Assembly: GCF_000245755.1 (NCBI RefSeq)
Contig: NZ_JH601088.1
Coordinates: 21,829 to 85,828, forward strand
Reading direction: 5' to 3'
DNA length: 64,000 bases
From: Helcococcus kunzii ATCC 51366
Lineage (GTDB): Bacteria > Bacillota > Clostridia > Tissierellales > Peptoniphilaceae
Made by a program: the position numbers and the translations under genes. This document shows, one piece after another, positions 38,019 through 46,566 of the stretch (positions are counted from its first letter, which is position 1; each line of letters opens with the position of its first letter). The notes beneath the pieces were generated by a model. That model was not told the DNA's origin and did not search any database. It was given only the letters and a program-made list of their open reading frames with translations.

Positions 38019-38626
38019 ACAACACAACTTGAAGATATTAGCTAAATGTGTTGAATGTGAGGAAGACCGGACAACACATTTACGTATTATTGACAAAATG
38101 TGTTGAAAAATAATCGCATAAGGACAACACATTCACACGTGAATGGCGGAATGTGTTGAAATTACAATGTTTGAGACAACACATCTTAATATAAATTATC
38201 GATATGTGTTGAATTTCTCTTATAAAGAACAACACATTTTTATTGAAAGGGCCAAATGTGTTGAATTCCATTCCGTCAAGACTACACAGCTCCAGAAAAT
38301 CACCAGAATGTGTTGTCCTTTCAATCTTTTATACATAAATTCCATAATTTAACAATATATGTATAAAATTAAATTCCTCTTATACATAAAGTCTGCTTTT
38401 TAAAAATCTATGTATAAAATTTTTCCGAATTTTATACATGGTTCCTACAATTTGACCAATATATGTATAAATGAAGTTTTTGGTTTATACATATATGGGC
38501 TGATAGCATCGAAAGATGTATAAATTTTTCGAAAATTTTATACATAAAAATGAGAATTTAAAATCTATGTATAAAAGTTTTTTTAGTATATACATAAATT
38601 CCCTAATCAAGTAATATGTGTATAAA
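38019..38626. repeat. Dyad array C then B: twelve palindromes, about 52-bp period
   Basis: Six family C units (arms ACAACACA and TGTGTTG) start at 38019, 38071, 38124, 38176, 38229 and 38281; five are exactly 35 bp. Six family B units (TTATACAT and ATGTATAA) follow at 38329, 38380, 38432, 38485, 38538 and 38588. Spacings are 50-53 bp within each family and 48 bp at the junction. Unit interiors and linkers vary. The families are those of the array at 6386-6887 in the opposite order. No gene is seen in it. Confidence 0.92.
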
Positions 38627-38664
38627 AAATATCTCGCAACAGCTCCTATTAAATTTAATACTGT

Positions 38665-38693
38665 CTGAAATCAGAAAAATATTATGCTATAAT
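38665..38693 (+). promoter_or_regulatory. Promoter of dnaX-ebfC-recR
   Basis: CTGAAA (38665-38670), a 17-bp spacer and TATAAT (38688-38693) with an extended TGC just upstream of the -10, about 17 bases before the dnaX start. Confidence 0.7.
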
Positions 38694-38709
38694 ATTTTAT
38701 GAGGTGAAT

Positions 38710-40371
38710 ATGAGACAAGCGTTGTATAGAAAATATCGTCCACAGACTTTTTCTGAGGTTTTTGGACAGGATAATATAGTCAATATACTGAAAAATCAAA
38801 TAAAACATAATCAAATTTCTCATGCGTATATATTTTCAGGTACGAGAGGTACTGGGAAGACTTCAACTGCGAAGATTTTTGCAAAAGCGATTAACTGCTT
38901 AAATCCTATTGATGGCAATCCTTGCAATGAATGTGCAAATTGTAGGTCTATAATTTCTGAGGAAAATATGGATATTATTGAAATGGATGCGGCTTCTAAT
39001 AGGGGGATTGATGATATCAGACAGTTGAGGGATCAGGTAATTTATCCACCTTCAACTTTGAAATATAAAGTGTATATTATCGATGAAGCTCATATGATTA
39101 CGAGGGAAGCGTTTAATGCTTTGCTGAAAATTATGGAAGAGCCACCAAAACATTTGGTGTTTATTTTGGCTACTACTGAGTTGGAAAAGATTCCGGATAC
39201 AATTTTGTCAAGAACTCAACGATTTGAGTTTAAGTCTTTATCTGAGGAAGATATACAAAATCAAATTAGATTTATTCTTGATAAGGAGAATATTTCTATG
39301 GAAGATAGGGCGATTGAGATAATTGCTAGTGTTGCTTCCGGAGCGATGAGGGATGCTTTATCAATTTTAGATCAAGTTATTTCGATTGGGAAAGAATCAA
39401 TTACTACAAGTGAAGTGACAGATTTATTAGGAATATTTAGTGATGAAGTTAAAATAAATTATGCTAGGGCTATTTTTAATAAAGATATCAAATTGCTGAT
39501 TGAAACAATTGATAATGAGCTTGATAAAGGAAAGGATCCGCATAATTTCATTAAAGATATTATCACATTTTTCAAAGATTTGATTTATATAAAGGTAGGC
39601 ATTAAGAAGGACGTTTTTAATGGGATTTCTGATGAGAACAGTTTAGATCAATTGATAAATACGGTAGATTTACTTTTAGAATATGAAGAATTGATGAAAA
39701 AATCAGATAGTGCTGCGATTCTATTTAGATTATCAAGTATAAAAATTATTGATTATATGCCTAGAAAGCAACTAGAAGCCAAGATTATTAATCTTGAGGA
39801 AAGGTTACAATTTCTTGAAAAAAATGGAGTTAAAAATCCTGGTGTAAGGCAAAAAGAAAGAAGTAGCATTCCTACGAAAAAAAAGATAGATATAAATGTT
39901 GAAAAATCTGATAATTTTTTAGATAATGAAGAAGTTGTAGAAAAAGAATCTGAAGAATCTTTAGAAGCTGAGCAACATGAAATGGGTAACAATCATCTTG
40001 AAGAAAATTCGCTTGAAGAAGATAATCATGCTGAAAATGAAGAAACCAATCATGTGGATATGTTGATGTCTATTTTAGATGAGAGATATCCTGCGACAAA
40101 TATCATGTTTGAGGGATTGGTTGATACTCGTCTGAAGGGAAATAATATAATTTTTACTCTTGATGAAGAGCATATGCCGATGAGTGTAAGCATGAATTAT
40201 TTCGTAAATAAGGCGCTTAAGGATTTGGAAGAAAAGACTGATAAAGCGTATTCTGTAAAATTTGTACCTTCCACAAATCAAGAAGAAGTGGAGGAGGAGA
40301 ATGAGGATACGATTGAAAAATTAAAAGAATTATTCCCTGATGGGAAATTGAATATTAGAGAGAAAAAATAA
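38710..40371 (+). CDS. dnaX: DNA polymerase III subunits gamma and tau
   Basis: 553 residues from the ATG at 38710 behind GAGGTG. It is the clamp-loader ATPase of the replisome. Walker A is GTRGTGKTS near residue 44. A zinc module follows (CLNPIDGNPCNECANC), then DEAH in IIDEAHMIT, sensor SRTQRFEFK, and the domain III region to about 370. An acidic, low-complexity stretch (about 400-455) precedes a C-terminal tau domain. In-frame A_AAA_AAG at 39879-39885 may give a shortened gamma form. It is first in a conserved operon with ebfC and recR. Confidence 0.96.
   Translation: MRQALYRKYRPQTFSEVFGQDNIVNILKNQIKHNQISHAYIFSGTRGTGKTSTAKIFAKAINCLNPIDGNPCNECANCRSIISEENMDIIEMDAASNRGIDDIRQLRDQVIYPPSTLKYKVYIIDEAHMITREAFNALLKIMEEPPKHLVFILATTELEKIPDTILSRTQRFEFKSLSEEDIQNQIRFILDKENISMEDRAIEIIASVASGAMRDALSILDQVISIGKESITTSEVTDLLGIFSDEVKINYARAIFNKDIKLLIETIDNELDKGKDPHNFIKDIITFFKDLIYIKVGIKKDVFNGISDENSLDQLINTVDLLLEYEELMKKSDSAAILFRLSSIKIIDYMPRKQLEAKIINLEERLQFLEKNGVKNPGVRQKERSSIPTKKKIDINVEKSDNFLDNEEVVEKESEESLEAEQHEMGNNHLEENSLEEDNHAENEETNHVDMLMSILDERYPATNIMFEGLVDTRLKGNNIIFTLDEEHMPMSVSMNYFVNKALKDLEEKTDKAYSVKFVPSTNQEEVEEENEDTIEKLKELFPDGKLNIREKK
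39877..39902 (+). other. Putative -1 frameshift site in dnaX
   Basis: Eight A residues followed by G include the heptamer A_AAA_AAG in the zero frame, the sequence used for programmed -1 frameshifting in E. coli dnaX. After a -1 shift the ribosome reads five codons (DRYKC) and meets TGA at 39900-39902, giving a product of roughly 396 residues. No strong downstream hairpin is obvious; polymerase slippage on the A tract is the alternative. Confidence 0.6.
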
Positions 40372-40381
40372 GGAGAATTTT

Positions 40382-40720
40382 ATGGCAAGAAGAGGCGGAT
40401 TTGGCGGCGGAAACAATATGGGCCAAATGATGAAACAAGTACAACAAATGCAAAAGAGAATGGAAGATGCTCAAAAAGAAATTGAGGAATCAACAGTAAC
40501 TGCTACATCAGGCGGTGGAATGGTTGAGGTTGAAGCTAATGGTAAGAAACAAATCATTTCCATTAAAATTGATCCAGAAGCAGTAGATCCAGAAGATGTT
40601 GAAATTTTGCAAGATATGGTGCTTACAGCTGTGAATGACGCGATTTCACAAGTTGAGAAGTTATCAGAAGAAAAATTAGGTAAAATTACAGGTGGAATGA
40701 ACTTACCTGGAATTTTCTAA
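40382..40720 (+). CDS. YbaB/EbfC nucleoid-associated protein
   Basis: 112 residues, dimeric DNA-binding protein found between dnaX and recR in many bacteria. A Gly-rich N terminus (MARRGGFGGGNNMGQMM) leads to a helix MKQVQQMQKRMEDAQKEIE and the sheet VTATSGGGMVEVEANGKK. ISIKIDPEAVDPEDVEIL follows, and the tail is GGMNLPGIF. AAGGAG precedes the ATG, 10 bases after dnaX. Confidence 0.95.
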   Translation: MARRGGFGGGNNMGQMMKQVQQMQKRMEDAQKEIEESTVTATSGGGMVEVEANGKKQIISIKIDPEAVDPEDVEILQDMVLTAVNDAISQVEKLSEEKLGKITGGMNLPGIF

Positions 40721-40737
40721 TCTAAAGAAAGAATATT

Positions 40738-41340
40738 ATGTTTGAATATCCAGAATCAATCGAAGAATTAATTGAAAATCTTAGAAAGTTGCCATCAATA
40801 GGGCGCAAGTCCGCCCAAAGGATGGCTCTTCATATTGTTGGAATGGAGGACGAAAGTCTTGATGCATTGATACAATCCCTGAAAGATGTGAAGAACAAAA
40901 TTCACAAATGTGAAATATGTTCAAACCTTACAGAAGATAGAATTTGTAGTATTTGCAGCAATCCAAATAGAGAAGATGATGTCATCTGTGTTGTTGAGGA
41001 TGTAACAAATTTACTGACAATAGAAAATACAAATTCATTTAAGGGGAAATATCACGTCTTAAACGGCTTGTTAAACCCAAATTCTTTTATTAATCCTGAA
41101 AGCATTGGTGTAGATAAGCTTTTAGAGAGAATAAATAAAGGAAATGTTAAAGAAATTATCTTTGCAATCTCTCCAACAGTTGAAGGTGAAACAACAATGC
41201 TTTTCATTAAAGAATTGTTGGCGAATAAAAAAATTGAAATTACTAGAATCGCTAGCGGTATCCCTGTAGGTGGCAATTTAGAATACTTTGACGAAATCAC
41301 ATTAAGCAAAGCTTTACAGGACAGAAGAAAGTTGCTTTAA
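40738..41340 (+). CDS. recR: Recombination protein RecR
   Basis: 200 residues, standard length. It acts with RecF and RecO to load RecA at gaps. An N-terminal helix-hairpin-helix (LPSIGRKSAQRMALHI) is followed by a four-Cys zinc finger (CEICSNLTEDRICSIC). A Toprim domain with VICVVEDVTNLLTIE and the C-terminal GIPVGGNLEYFDEITL follow. It is co-transcribed with dnaX and ebfC. Confidence 0.97.
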   Translation: MFEYPESIEELIENLRKLPSIGRKSAQRMALHIVGMEDESLDALIQSLKDVKNKIHKCEICSNLTEDRICSICSNPNREDDVICVVEDVTNLLTIENTNSFKGKYHVLNGLLNPNSFINPESIGVDKLLERINKGNVKEIIFAISPTVEGETTMLFIKELLANKKIEITRIASGIPVGGNLEYFDEITLSKALQDRRKLL

Positions 41341-41355
41341 AATATTGATATTTGT

Positions 41356-41384
41356 TTGACAACGATACCCTAATAGGGTATATT
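41356..41384 (+). promoter_or_regulatory. Promoter with CsoR-operator-like dyad, acidic lipoprotein gene
   Basis: TTGACA (41356-41361), a 17-bp spacer and TATATT (41379-41384). The spacer and -10 hold the palindrome ATACCCTAATAGGGTAT (41365-41381). It lies where a repressor would block polymerase and resembles TACCC/GGGTA operators of the CsoR/FrmR/CstR family. No such regulator gene is in the window. Confidence 0.7.
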
Positions 41385-41425
41385 ATTATTGTGTCAATAT
41401 AATAACAATATGGGAGGAAAGAATA

Positions 41426-42616
41426 ATGAAAAAAATTACAAGTTTATTATTAGCACTATTGCTAGTTTTTTCTTTAACAGCTTGTGGCGAAAAGAAAAAT
41501 CCAGCTGATACAAAAGAAGAAACAACAAAAGAATCTATGGATGAATCCAAAGAAGAAACTAAAGAAGAAACAAAAGAAGAATCCAAAGATGAAACAGAAG
41601 AAGAATCAAAGGATGAATCTCAAAATGAAGCAGCTAAAGAATTTGATAGAAAAGTTGCAACTGGCGAAGGTACAATTGAAAAAATTGGTTTAGGTATGTC
41701 AGTTGGTTTAGATGCTAAAGAATTAAAAGAAGGAAAAGGTGAAACTACTTCTAACGTTACTATCGCTGGATTAGCATTCGACAAAGATGGAAAAATTGTA
41801 AAAGCGTACATAGACGTTGCTCAAAGCAAGTTTCCAGTTAAAGATGATGGTACATTTGAAACTGAACCTGACAATGCAACATTCAAAACAAAACAAGAAT
41901 TAGGCGATGAATACGGAATGAAAAAAACTTCCGCTAAAATCGGAATCGGTAAAGAATACTTTGAACAAGCTAATGCATTTGCAGAATACATAATTGGTAA
42001 AACAGCTGAAGAAGTTGCTGCAATTCCAACAGCTAAAAAAGATGATCATCACTTAAACGTACCAAAAGACGCAGACTTATTAGCATCAGTTACTATTGAT
42101 ATTGGAGCATACCAAAAAGCAGTTTTAGATGCTTGGGAAAATGCTATCGAAGCTAAAGGTGCAGAAAAATTAGGTTTATCAATTTCAACTAAATTAGGAC
42201 ACGCTACAGCTGCAGCAAAAGATGATAAAGGTGCAGAAGTACAATTTGAAACATCAGCAGTTTTAGCAGGTGTTGATAAAGATAGTAAAGTTGTAAACTC
42301 ATCAATCAATACAGCACAAAATTCAATTGCATTCAAAAAAGATGGTACAGTTGAAACAGATTTAACACAACCAGGAACTACAAAGAGAGATTTAGGCGAC
42401 AAATATGACATGAAGAAAGCTTCAAAGATTGGTAAAGAATGGTTTGAACAAATTGATGGCTTACAAGCATTCTCAGTTGGTAAAACAGCTGACGATATCT
42501 CAGGCTTAGAACTTGACAAGGGTAAAGCTAAAGATGCTGACTTATTAGCAACTACAACAATTACTATTACAGAATATGTAGAAAACCTTGCAAAAGCTAT
42601 TCAAACAGCAAAATAA
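41426..42616 (+). CDS. Repeated acidic surface lipoprotein, FMN_bind-like
   Basis: 396 residues. Lipoprotein signal (LLLALLLVFSLTAC), then a Glu/Lys/Ser-rich spacer at about 25-70, then two related domains (about 75-230 and 235-396). Each domain has a GLxxS start, a DKDGKIV or DKDSKVV strand, a GDEYGMKK or GDKYDMKK turn and an IGKEYFEQ or IGKEWFEQ helix. Each ends DADLLASVTI or DADLLATTTI. That end aligns by eye with the SGAT-x-T flavinylation region of FMN_bind domains, although the Gly is lost. apbE lies just downstream. An extracellular electron-transfer role is plausible but unproven. Confidence 0.65.
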   Translation: MKKITSLLLALLLVFSLTACGEKKNPADTKEETTKESMDESKEETKEETKEESKDETEEESKDESQNEAAKEFDRKVATGEGTIEKIGLGMSVGLDAKELKEGKGETTSNVTIAGLAFDKDGKIVKAYIDVAQSKFPVKDDGTFETEPDNATFKTKQELGDEYGMKKTSAKIGIGKEYFEQANAFAEYIIGKTAEEVAAIPTAKKDDHHLNVPKDADLLASVTIDIGAYQKAVLDAWENAIEAKGAEKLGLSISTKLGHATAAAKDDKGAEVQFETSAVLAGVDKDSKVVNSSINTAQNSIAFKKDGTVETDLTQPGTTKRDLGDKYDMKKASKIGKEWFEQIDGLQAFSVGKTADDISGLELDKGKAKDADLLATTTITITEYVENLAKAIQTAK

Positions 42617-42634
42617 TTTAAAATAAATTTAGAA

Positions 42635-42659
42635 GGGGTGCGAAAATGCACCCTTTTTT
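42635..42659 (+). terminator. Terminator after the acidic lipoprotein
   Basis: GGGTGC (42636-42641) and GCACCC (42648-42653) form a compact stem followed by TTTTTT. Confidence 0.88.
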
Positions 42660-42738
42660 ATTTAGATTTTCAATCAATTTATTATATTCCCTCAAATGTA
42701 GTATAATGGTTTTATTAAGAAAAAATTGGGGAGTTAAG

Positions 42739-43788
42739 ATGAAAAAGAAATTTTTAATAATCCTTGCGTTAGTATTGTTTTTAGTTGGTTGTGGACAAAA
42801 ACCAAAAGAAAAGTATTCTAAAATGTTTTATGATACTTTTGATACACAAATCCAGTATTTAGAATATGCGGAGTCTGAAGATAAATTTAATGAAAACTTT
42901 AAATTTGTTAAAGAAGAATTTACTAGACTGCATAAGTTGTATGACAATTATAAGAACTATGAAGGAATAAATAACGTAAAAACAATTAATGATAATGCTG
43001 GGAAAGAGCCGGTAAAGGTTGATAAGGATCTATTTGATTTAATTAAGTTTTCTAAAGAGAATTATGAAAAAACTTTAGGAAAAGTGAATATTGCTATGGG
43101 TTCAGTGCTTAGGATTTGGCATGATGTGAGGGAAAATAATGAAGGTGTGGAAGAGAGTAAAACCATTATTCCTACACAAAAAGAATTGGAAGAAGCAAAT
43201 AAGCATACTGATATAAACGCGATTGAATTAAATGAAAAAGATATGAGTGTGTTTATCAAGGACCCAGAGGTGAGCATTGATTTAGGTTCTACAGCGAAAG
43301 GTTATGCGGTAGAGTTTATTTCCAAAAAACTTGAGGATAAAAAGATTGAGAGTGCTTCAATTAATGCTGGTGGGAATGTGAAGACTATCGGCAAGAAACC
43401 AGATGGAAAGCCTTGGAAAATTGCTCTGCAAAATCCAGATTTAGAAAGTACAGAATATTTAGATATCTTGGATTTGGATGGGACTATGTCTGTTGTAACA
43501 AGTGGAGATTATCAACGATTCTTTATGCATAAAGGTAAGAGATATCACCATTTAATTGATCCGAAAACATTACAACCGGCATTGATTTATAGATCCGTTT
43601 CCATTGTTACGGAAGATTCAGGTTTGGCCGATTTGTTATCAACCGCGCTATATTTATCTGACCAAGATGAAGCGAAAAAAATTCTTGAAAATTATAAAGA
43701 AAAAATAAATGTATTGTGGGCGACCGACACTGAAAAATGGAACACAGAAGGTCTTGACAATATTTTAGAATTCAAAAACAAAAATTAA
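42739..43788 (+). CDS. apbE: FAD:protein FMN transferase (ApbE), lipoprotein
   Basis: 349 residues from the ATG at 42739, which has GGGGAG upstream; the frame is open further 5' without a ribosome site. The lipobox is LVGC. The enzyme attaches FMN from FAD to Thr or Ser of target flavoproteins, outside the membrane. Family motifs: VSIDLGSTAKGYAVEF, SINAGGNVKTIG, TSGDYQRFF and the metal-site YHHLIDPKTLQPA. TATAAT at 42702-42707 is a probable -10. Likely clients here are the reductase at 30807-32765 and perhaps the lipoprotein directly upstream. Confidence 0.93.
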   Translation: MKKKFLIILALVLFLVGCGQKPKEKYSKMFYDTFDTQIQYLEYAESEDKFNENFKFVKEEFTRLHKLYDNYKNYEGINNVKTINDNAGKEPVKVDKDLFDLIKFSKENYEKTLGKVNIAMGSVLRIWHDVRENNEGVEESKTIIPTQKELEEANKHTDINAIELNEKDMSVFIKDPEVSIDLGSTAKGYAVEFISKKLEDKKIESASINAGGNVKTIGKKPDGKPWKIALQNPDLESTEYLDILDLDGTMSVVTSGDYQRFFMHKGKRYHHLIDPKTLQPALIYRSVSIVTEDSGLADLLSTALYLSDQDEAKKILENYKEKINVLWATDTEKWNTEGLDNILEFKNKN

Positions 43789-43798
43789 TCAAAAAGTT

Positions 43799-43837
43799 GG
43801 TGGGATGCTATTCCAAAGAGATAGCATCCCACCACCA
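43799..43837. terminator. Bidirectional terminator between apbE and the CBS gene
   Basis: GGTGGGATGCTAT (43799-43811) and ATAGCATCCCACC (43821-43833) form a 13-bp stem. The minus-strand side is followed by a clear T run and the plus-strand side by a weaker one; the flanking genes converge on it. Confidence 0.85.
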
Positions 43838-43863
43838 TTTTACAGAAAGGATCGCATGAAGCT

Positions 43864-44316
43864 TTAATAAAGTATTTTGTCGATATTGTGTGATAAATGA
43901 TTCATCTTCTTTAACACTGAACTTCTAGTTATCATGCCTACAAGTTTACCATCGTCAGATACGACATTGATAAAGTTGTAATTAATCAATAAATTTAAAA
44001 CATCTTCTAATTTAAAATCTTCTTTTACAATTGCGTTGTGAGTATCGATAAAATCCTTAACATAATAGTTGTCGAAATTATCAAAATTATCAAATAGCTT
44101 TTCCCCCAATTTTTTATAAATATGGTGGAATGAAATCAAACCTGTAAACTTTTTGTCATAATTTAAAACGGGAATTTGAGTATAATTTGATTCTTTTAAT
44201 ATCAACATTGCGTGTGCAAGATTATTTTCCTCAAACACCATAGATATGTTTGACACAGGGGTGACTATACTAGATGTATCATCATTTATGTATTTTTCAA
44301 TTTTTTCATTAATCAT
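43864..44316 (-). CDS. Two-CBS-domain protein, CbpB/DarB-like
   Basis: 150 residues from the ATG at 44316, with GAGGT upstream. Two CBS motifs span the protein (LAHAMLILKESNYTQIPVLN with FTGLISFHHIYKKL, and LEDVLNLLINYNFINVVSD with GMITRSSVLKKM). The start, INEKIEKYINDD, and overall layout resemble the Firmicute CbpB/DarB proteins that bind c-di-AMP and signal to the stringent-response enzyme Rel. Ligand binding is inferred. It is divergent from the amidase gene. Confidence 0.75.
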   Translation of the reverse strand: MINEKIEKYINDDTSSIVTPVSNISMVFEENNLAHAMLILKESNYTQIPVLNYDKKFTGLISFHHIYKKLGEKLFDNFDNFDNYYVKDFIDTHNAIVKEDFKLEDVLNLLINYNFINVVSDDGKLVGMITRSSVLKKMNHLSHNIDKILY

Positions 44317-44382
44317 TATTTTTACCTCAAACATATTATAACGTAAAAATTACCATTTTCAAAATAGAAAAAGTGGAATAAT

Positions 44383-44424
44383 TGTAACTAAAATGTTACC
44401 TTTTCGACAATTCTATGCTATAAT
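44383..44424 (+). promoter_or_regulatory. WalR-like box and promoter of the amidase gene
   Basis: TGTAAC, five bases, TGTTAC (44383-44399) matches the WalR (YycF) consensus TGTWAH-N5-TGTWAH. A TATAAT with extended TGC lies 19 bases downstream (44419-44424). WalRK controls cell-wall hydrolases in Firmicutes, so the target gene fits. The site is also a GTAAC/GTTAC dyad. Confidence 0.6.
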
Positions 44425-44477
44425 TTTGTTATCAAATTATTAGAGGAAAAGAAGAATTTTGCTACATGGGAGGGGAC

Positions 44478-46238
44478 ATGAAAACAAAGACTATTAGTAA
44501 AAAAATTATAGTTTCGGTTTTGATATTAGCATTCATCTTGCCGTTTATATTTACGGGCATTTATTCAGAAGCATCCGAAACTAAAGCGAGTCTACAACAA
44601 AATATGAACACTTATGGATTTAATGTAGACCTTAGCAATATGAAAATTGAAATCACAAAATCTGTTACAAGATATGGGAATGCTGCAGATGCAAACAATA
44701 AAGCACATGGATTAAAACCTTATACTGCAGGTACATATTATGTATATAAATCAGTTAATGGTGCGATTAACATTTCCAAACAAACAAATTCACCAGGATC
44801 TTGGATAAATGCTAGAGATTTAGCTGGCAAGACCAAATCAAACAATAAGGTGAATACAGGGAATGTGAGCAATATCAACGCTGCAACAGTTAAATTAAAC
44901 AAGGGTACAAAAGTGTATGTTTCAGCGGAAGAAGCGGTGAATGGTGTAAATTCAAAAGCTTCTTACAGTGCTGACACATATTATGTATACAAATCAACAA
45001 AATCAGCCATTAATATTACAAAAGTTAAAGGCCAACCAGGAGCGTGGGTGCCAAAGTCAGCACTATCAAATGCTACCCCAACAGAAATCGAAAAACCAGA
45101 TTCAAGTAAAGTGGTAAACAAACCTTCAAAGAATGCTCCAACAAATATTACATCTTCAAATGGTAAGGTTGTTATTTCAGGCAGAATCAATATCTATATG
45201 ACTGCTGCTGATGCTCTTAATGGCACAAACTCAAGAGGTTCATGGTCAGCAGGCACATACGACATATATAAATCATATGGAAAAGCAATAAACATCACTA
45301 CTCAACCAGGTCAACCAGGTTCATGGATTGATGGTAGCAAATTAAACACAAACAACAAAAAAGACACAAATAAACCAGCACCTGTTCAAAACATAAACGA
45401 CACAGTTTTATTAAATACAGATGTTAAGGTTTATGGGAATGCTTACGATGCGATAAGTGGTACAAATCCTGCAGCAACATTCTCAAAAGGAACATACTAC
45501 ATTTACAAAACATATGGAAACACAATCAACATCAGCGCACAAAAAGGTCAACCTGGCGGTTGGATCATAGCCGATGTAAAATCCATTCCAGCATCAGGTG
45601 TAAAAACAGATTCAAACACAATAAAAACTGGAAAACAATTTGTTTTAGTTCTTGACCCAGGCCATGGCGAAGGTATCGCTCACAATAGAGGTGGACTACT
45701 ATTTAATGAAGGTGATCAAAACTATAAGTTCACTCAATCAATCATAAATGAAGCCTCAAAATATTCCAATATTATTGTGAAAACAACAAGAACATATAAC
45801 TCAGAAGATCCTTCTTTTGAAGATAGAGCAAAAGCTGGCAATGGTGCCGATTTATTCGTATCCATTCACTCAAACGCTGCAAAAGCAAATGTTAGAGGAG
45901 TGGAAGCGTGGGGTTCACAAAAAAACTCCAAAACAGGCCAAAACTTCGCGAACGACCTAACAAAAACTTGGTCAGAAGTCATGTCCACACCAAACAGAGG
46001 AGTAATGTACGACTACAAAGACGCAAGAGGAAACTCTCATGTCGCACTATCCCCAGATAGCTCAAAAGACGACACATGGTTTGTATTCAAAGGAAACAGC
46101 GCGAAAGAAAAAGTGCTATTAGAATCCGTATTCCACACAAACCTACAAGATTCACAAGTCTACCTAAATAACCAAGAAAGACTAGCTAGAGAATTTATGA
46201 ACCTAGTAGCCAAAAACTTTGGAATAATTTCAAGATAA
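44478..46238 (+). CDS. N-acetylmuramoyl-L-alanine amidase with four SH3-like repeats
   Basis: 586 residues from the ATG at 44478 (GGGAGGGG upstream). Signal peptide IIVSVLILAFILPFIFTGIY. Four repeats of about 55 residues each end near GSW, GAW, GSW and GGW and share the pattern (G/S)TYYVYK...INIT; they probably bind the wall like GW/SH3b modules. The C-terminal Amidase_3 domain starts near residue 390: LVLDPGHGEG (zinc His), GDQNYKFTQ (zinc Glu region), and FVSIHSNAA (zinc His). It cleaves the amide between MurNAc and the stem peptide, so it is probably an autolysin. A WalR-like box precedes it. Confidence 0.9.
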   Translation: MKTKTISKKIIVSVLILAFILPFIFTGIYSEASETKASLQQNMNTYGFNVDLSNMKIEITKSVTRYGNAADANNKAHGLKPYTAGTYYVYKSVNGAINISKQTNSPGSWINARDLAGKTKSNNKVNTGNVSNINAATVKLNKGTKVYVSAEEAVNGVNSKASYSADTYYVYKSTKSAINITKVKGQPGAWVPKSALSNATPTEIEKPDSSKVVNKPSKNAPTNITSSNGKVVISGRINIYMTAADALNGTNSRGSWSAGTYDIYKSYGKAINITTQPGQPGSWIDGSKLNTNNKKDTNKPAPVQNINDTVLLNTDVKVYGNAYDAISGTNPAATFSKGTYYIYKTYGNTINISAQKGQPGGWIIADVKSIPASGVKTDSNTIKTGKQFVLVLDPGHGEGIAHNRGGLLFNEGDQNYKFTQSIINEASKYSNIIVKTTRTYNSEDPSFEDRAKAGNGADLFVSIHSNAAKANVRGVEAWGSQKNSKTGQNFANDLTKTWSEVMSTPNRGVMYDYKDARGNSHVALSPDSSKDDTWFVFKGNSAKEKVLLESVFHTNLQDSQVYLNNQERLAREFMNLVAKNFGIISR

Positions 46239-46332
46239 TTAAATAAGCATCGATATTATCGGATGAAGAAGAATGCTTCACGCGATATTGAATGCGAATT
46301 ATAGGTAGAAATTTTAACAGATATAAAAAGGT

Positions 46333-46365
46333 AACCCCCTGAATCGTTGGATTCAGGGGGTTTTT
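46333..46365 (+). terminator. Terminator after the amidase gene
   Basis: AACCCCCTGAATC and GATTCAGGGGGTT form a long GC-rich stem with TTTTT after it. The last T of the run is also the first base of the first dyad unit of array E/F. Confidence 0.92.
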
Positions 46366-46566
46366 GGAACTAAATATTAAAATTTCGATTTAAGTACCAT
46401 TCTCACTCGAAATTTTTGGAACTAAATTTTAAAATATAAATTTAAGTATCATTTTAATTAATTATTTAATGTGAACTAGCACCAAATATTAAATTAGTAG
46501 AAATGGTGCTAGAATTTTTTAGTAGAATTAGCACCTTTTTGAGAATTGGCCAATTTTGTGCTAATT
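46365..46566. repeat. Dyad array E then F, 52-bp period
   Basis: Two family E units (46365-46399 and 46417-46451) are both 35 bp and 52 bp apart. They open TGGAACTAAA and close AGTACCA or AGTATCA, as in the array at 30509. Two family F units follow, with arms AGCACC and GGTGCT or GTGCT, starting at 46478 and 46530, again 52 bp apart. Confidence 0.88.

Noticed and set aside
38640..38709. SRP RNA gene ahead of dnaX
   Set aside because: Only a promoter-sized gap is present and no conserved SRP RNA tetraloop region is seen.
41484..41693. Lys-rich reading frame inside the lipoprotein gene
   Set aside because: Shifted-frame shadow of the Glu/Lys-rich spacer; no start signal.
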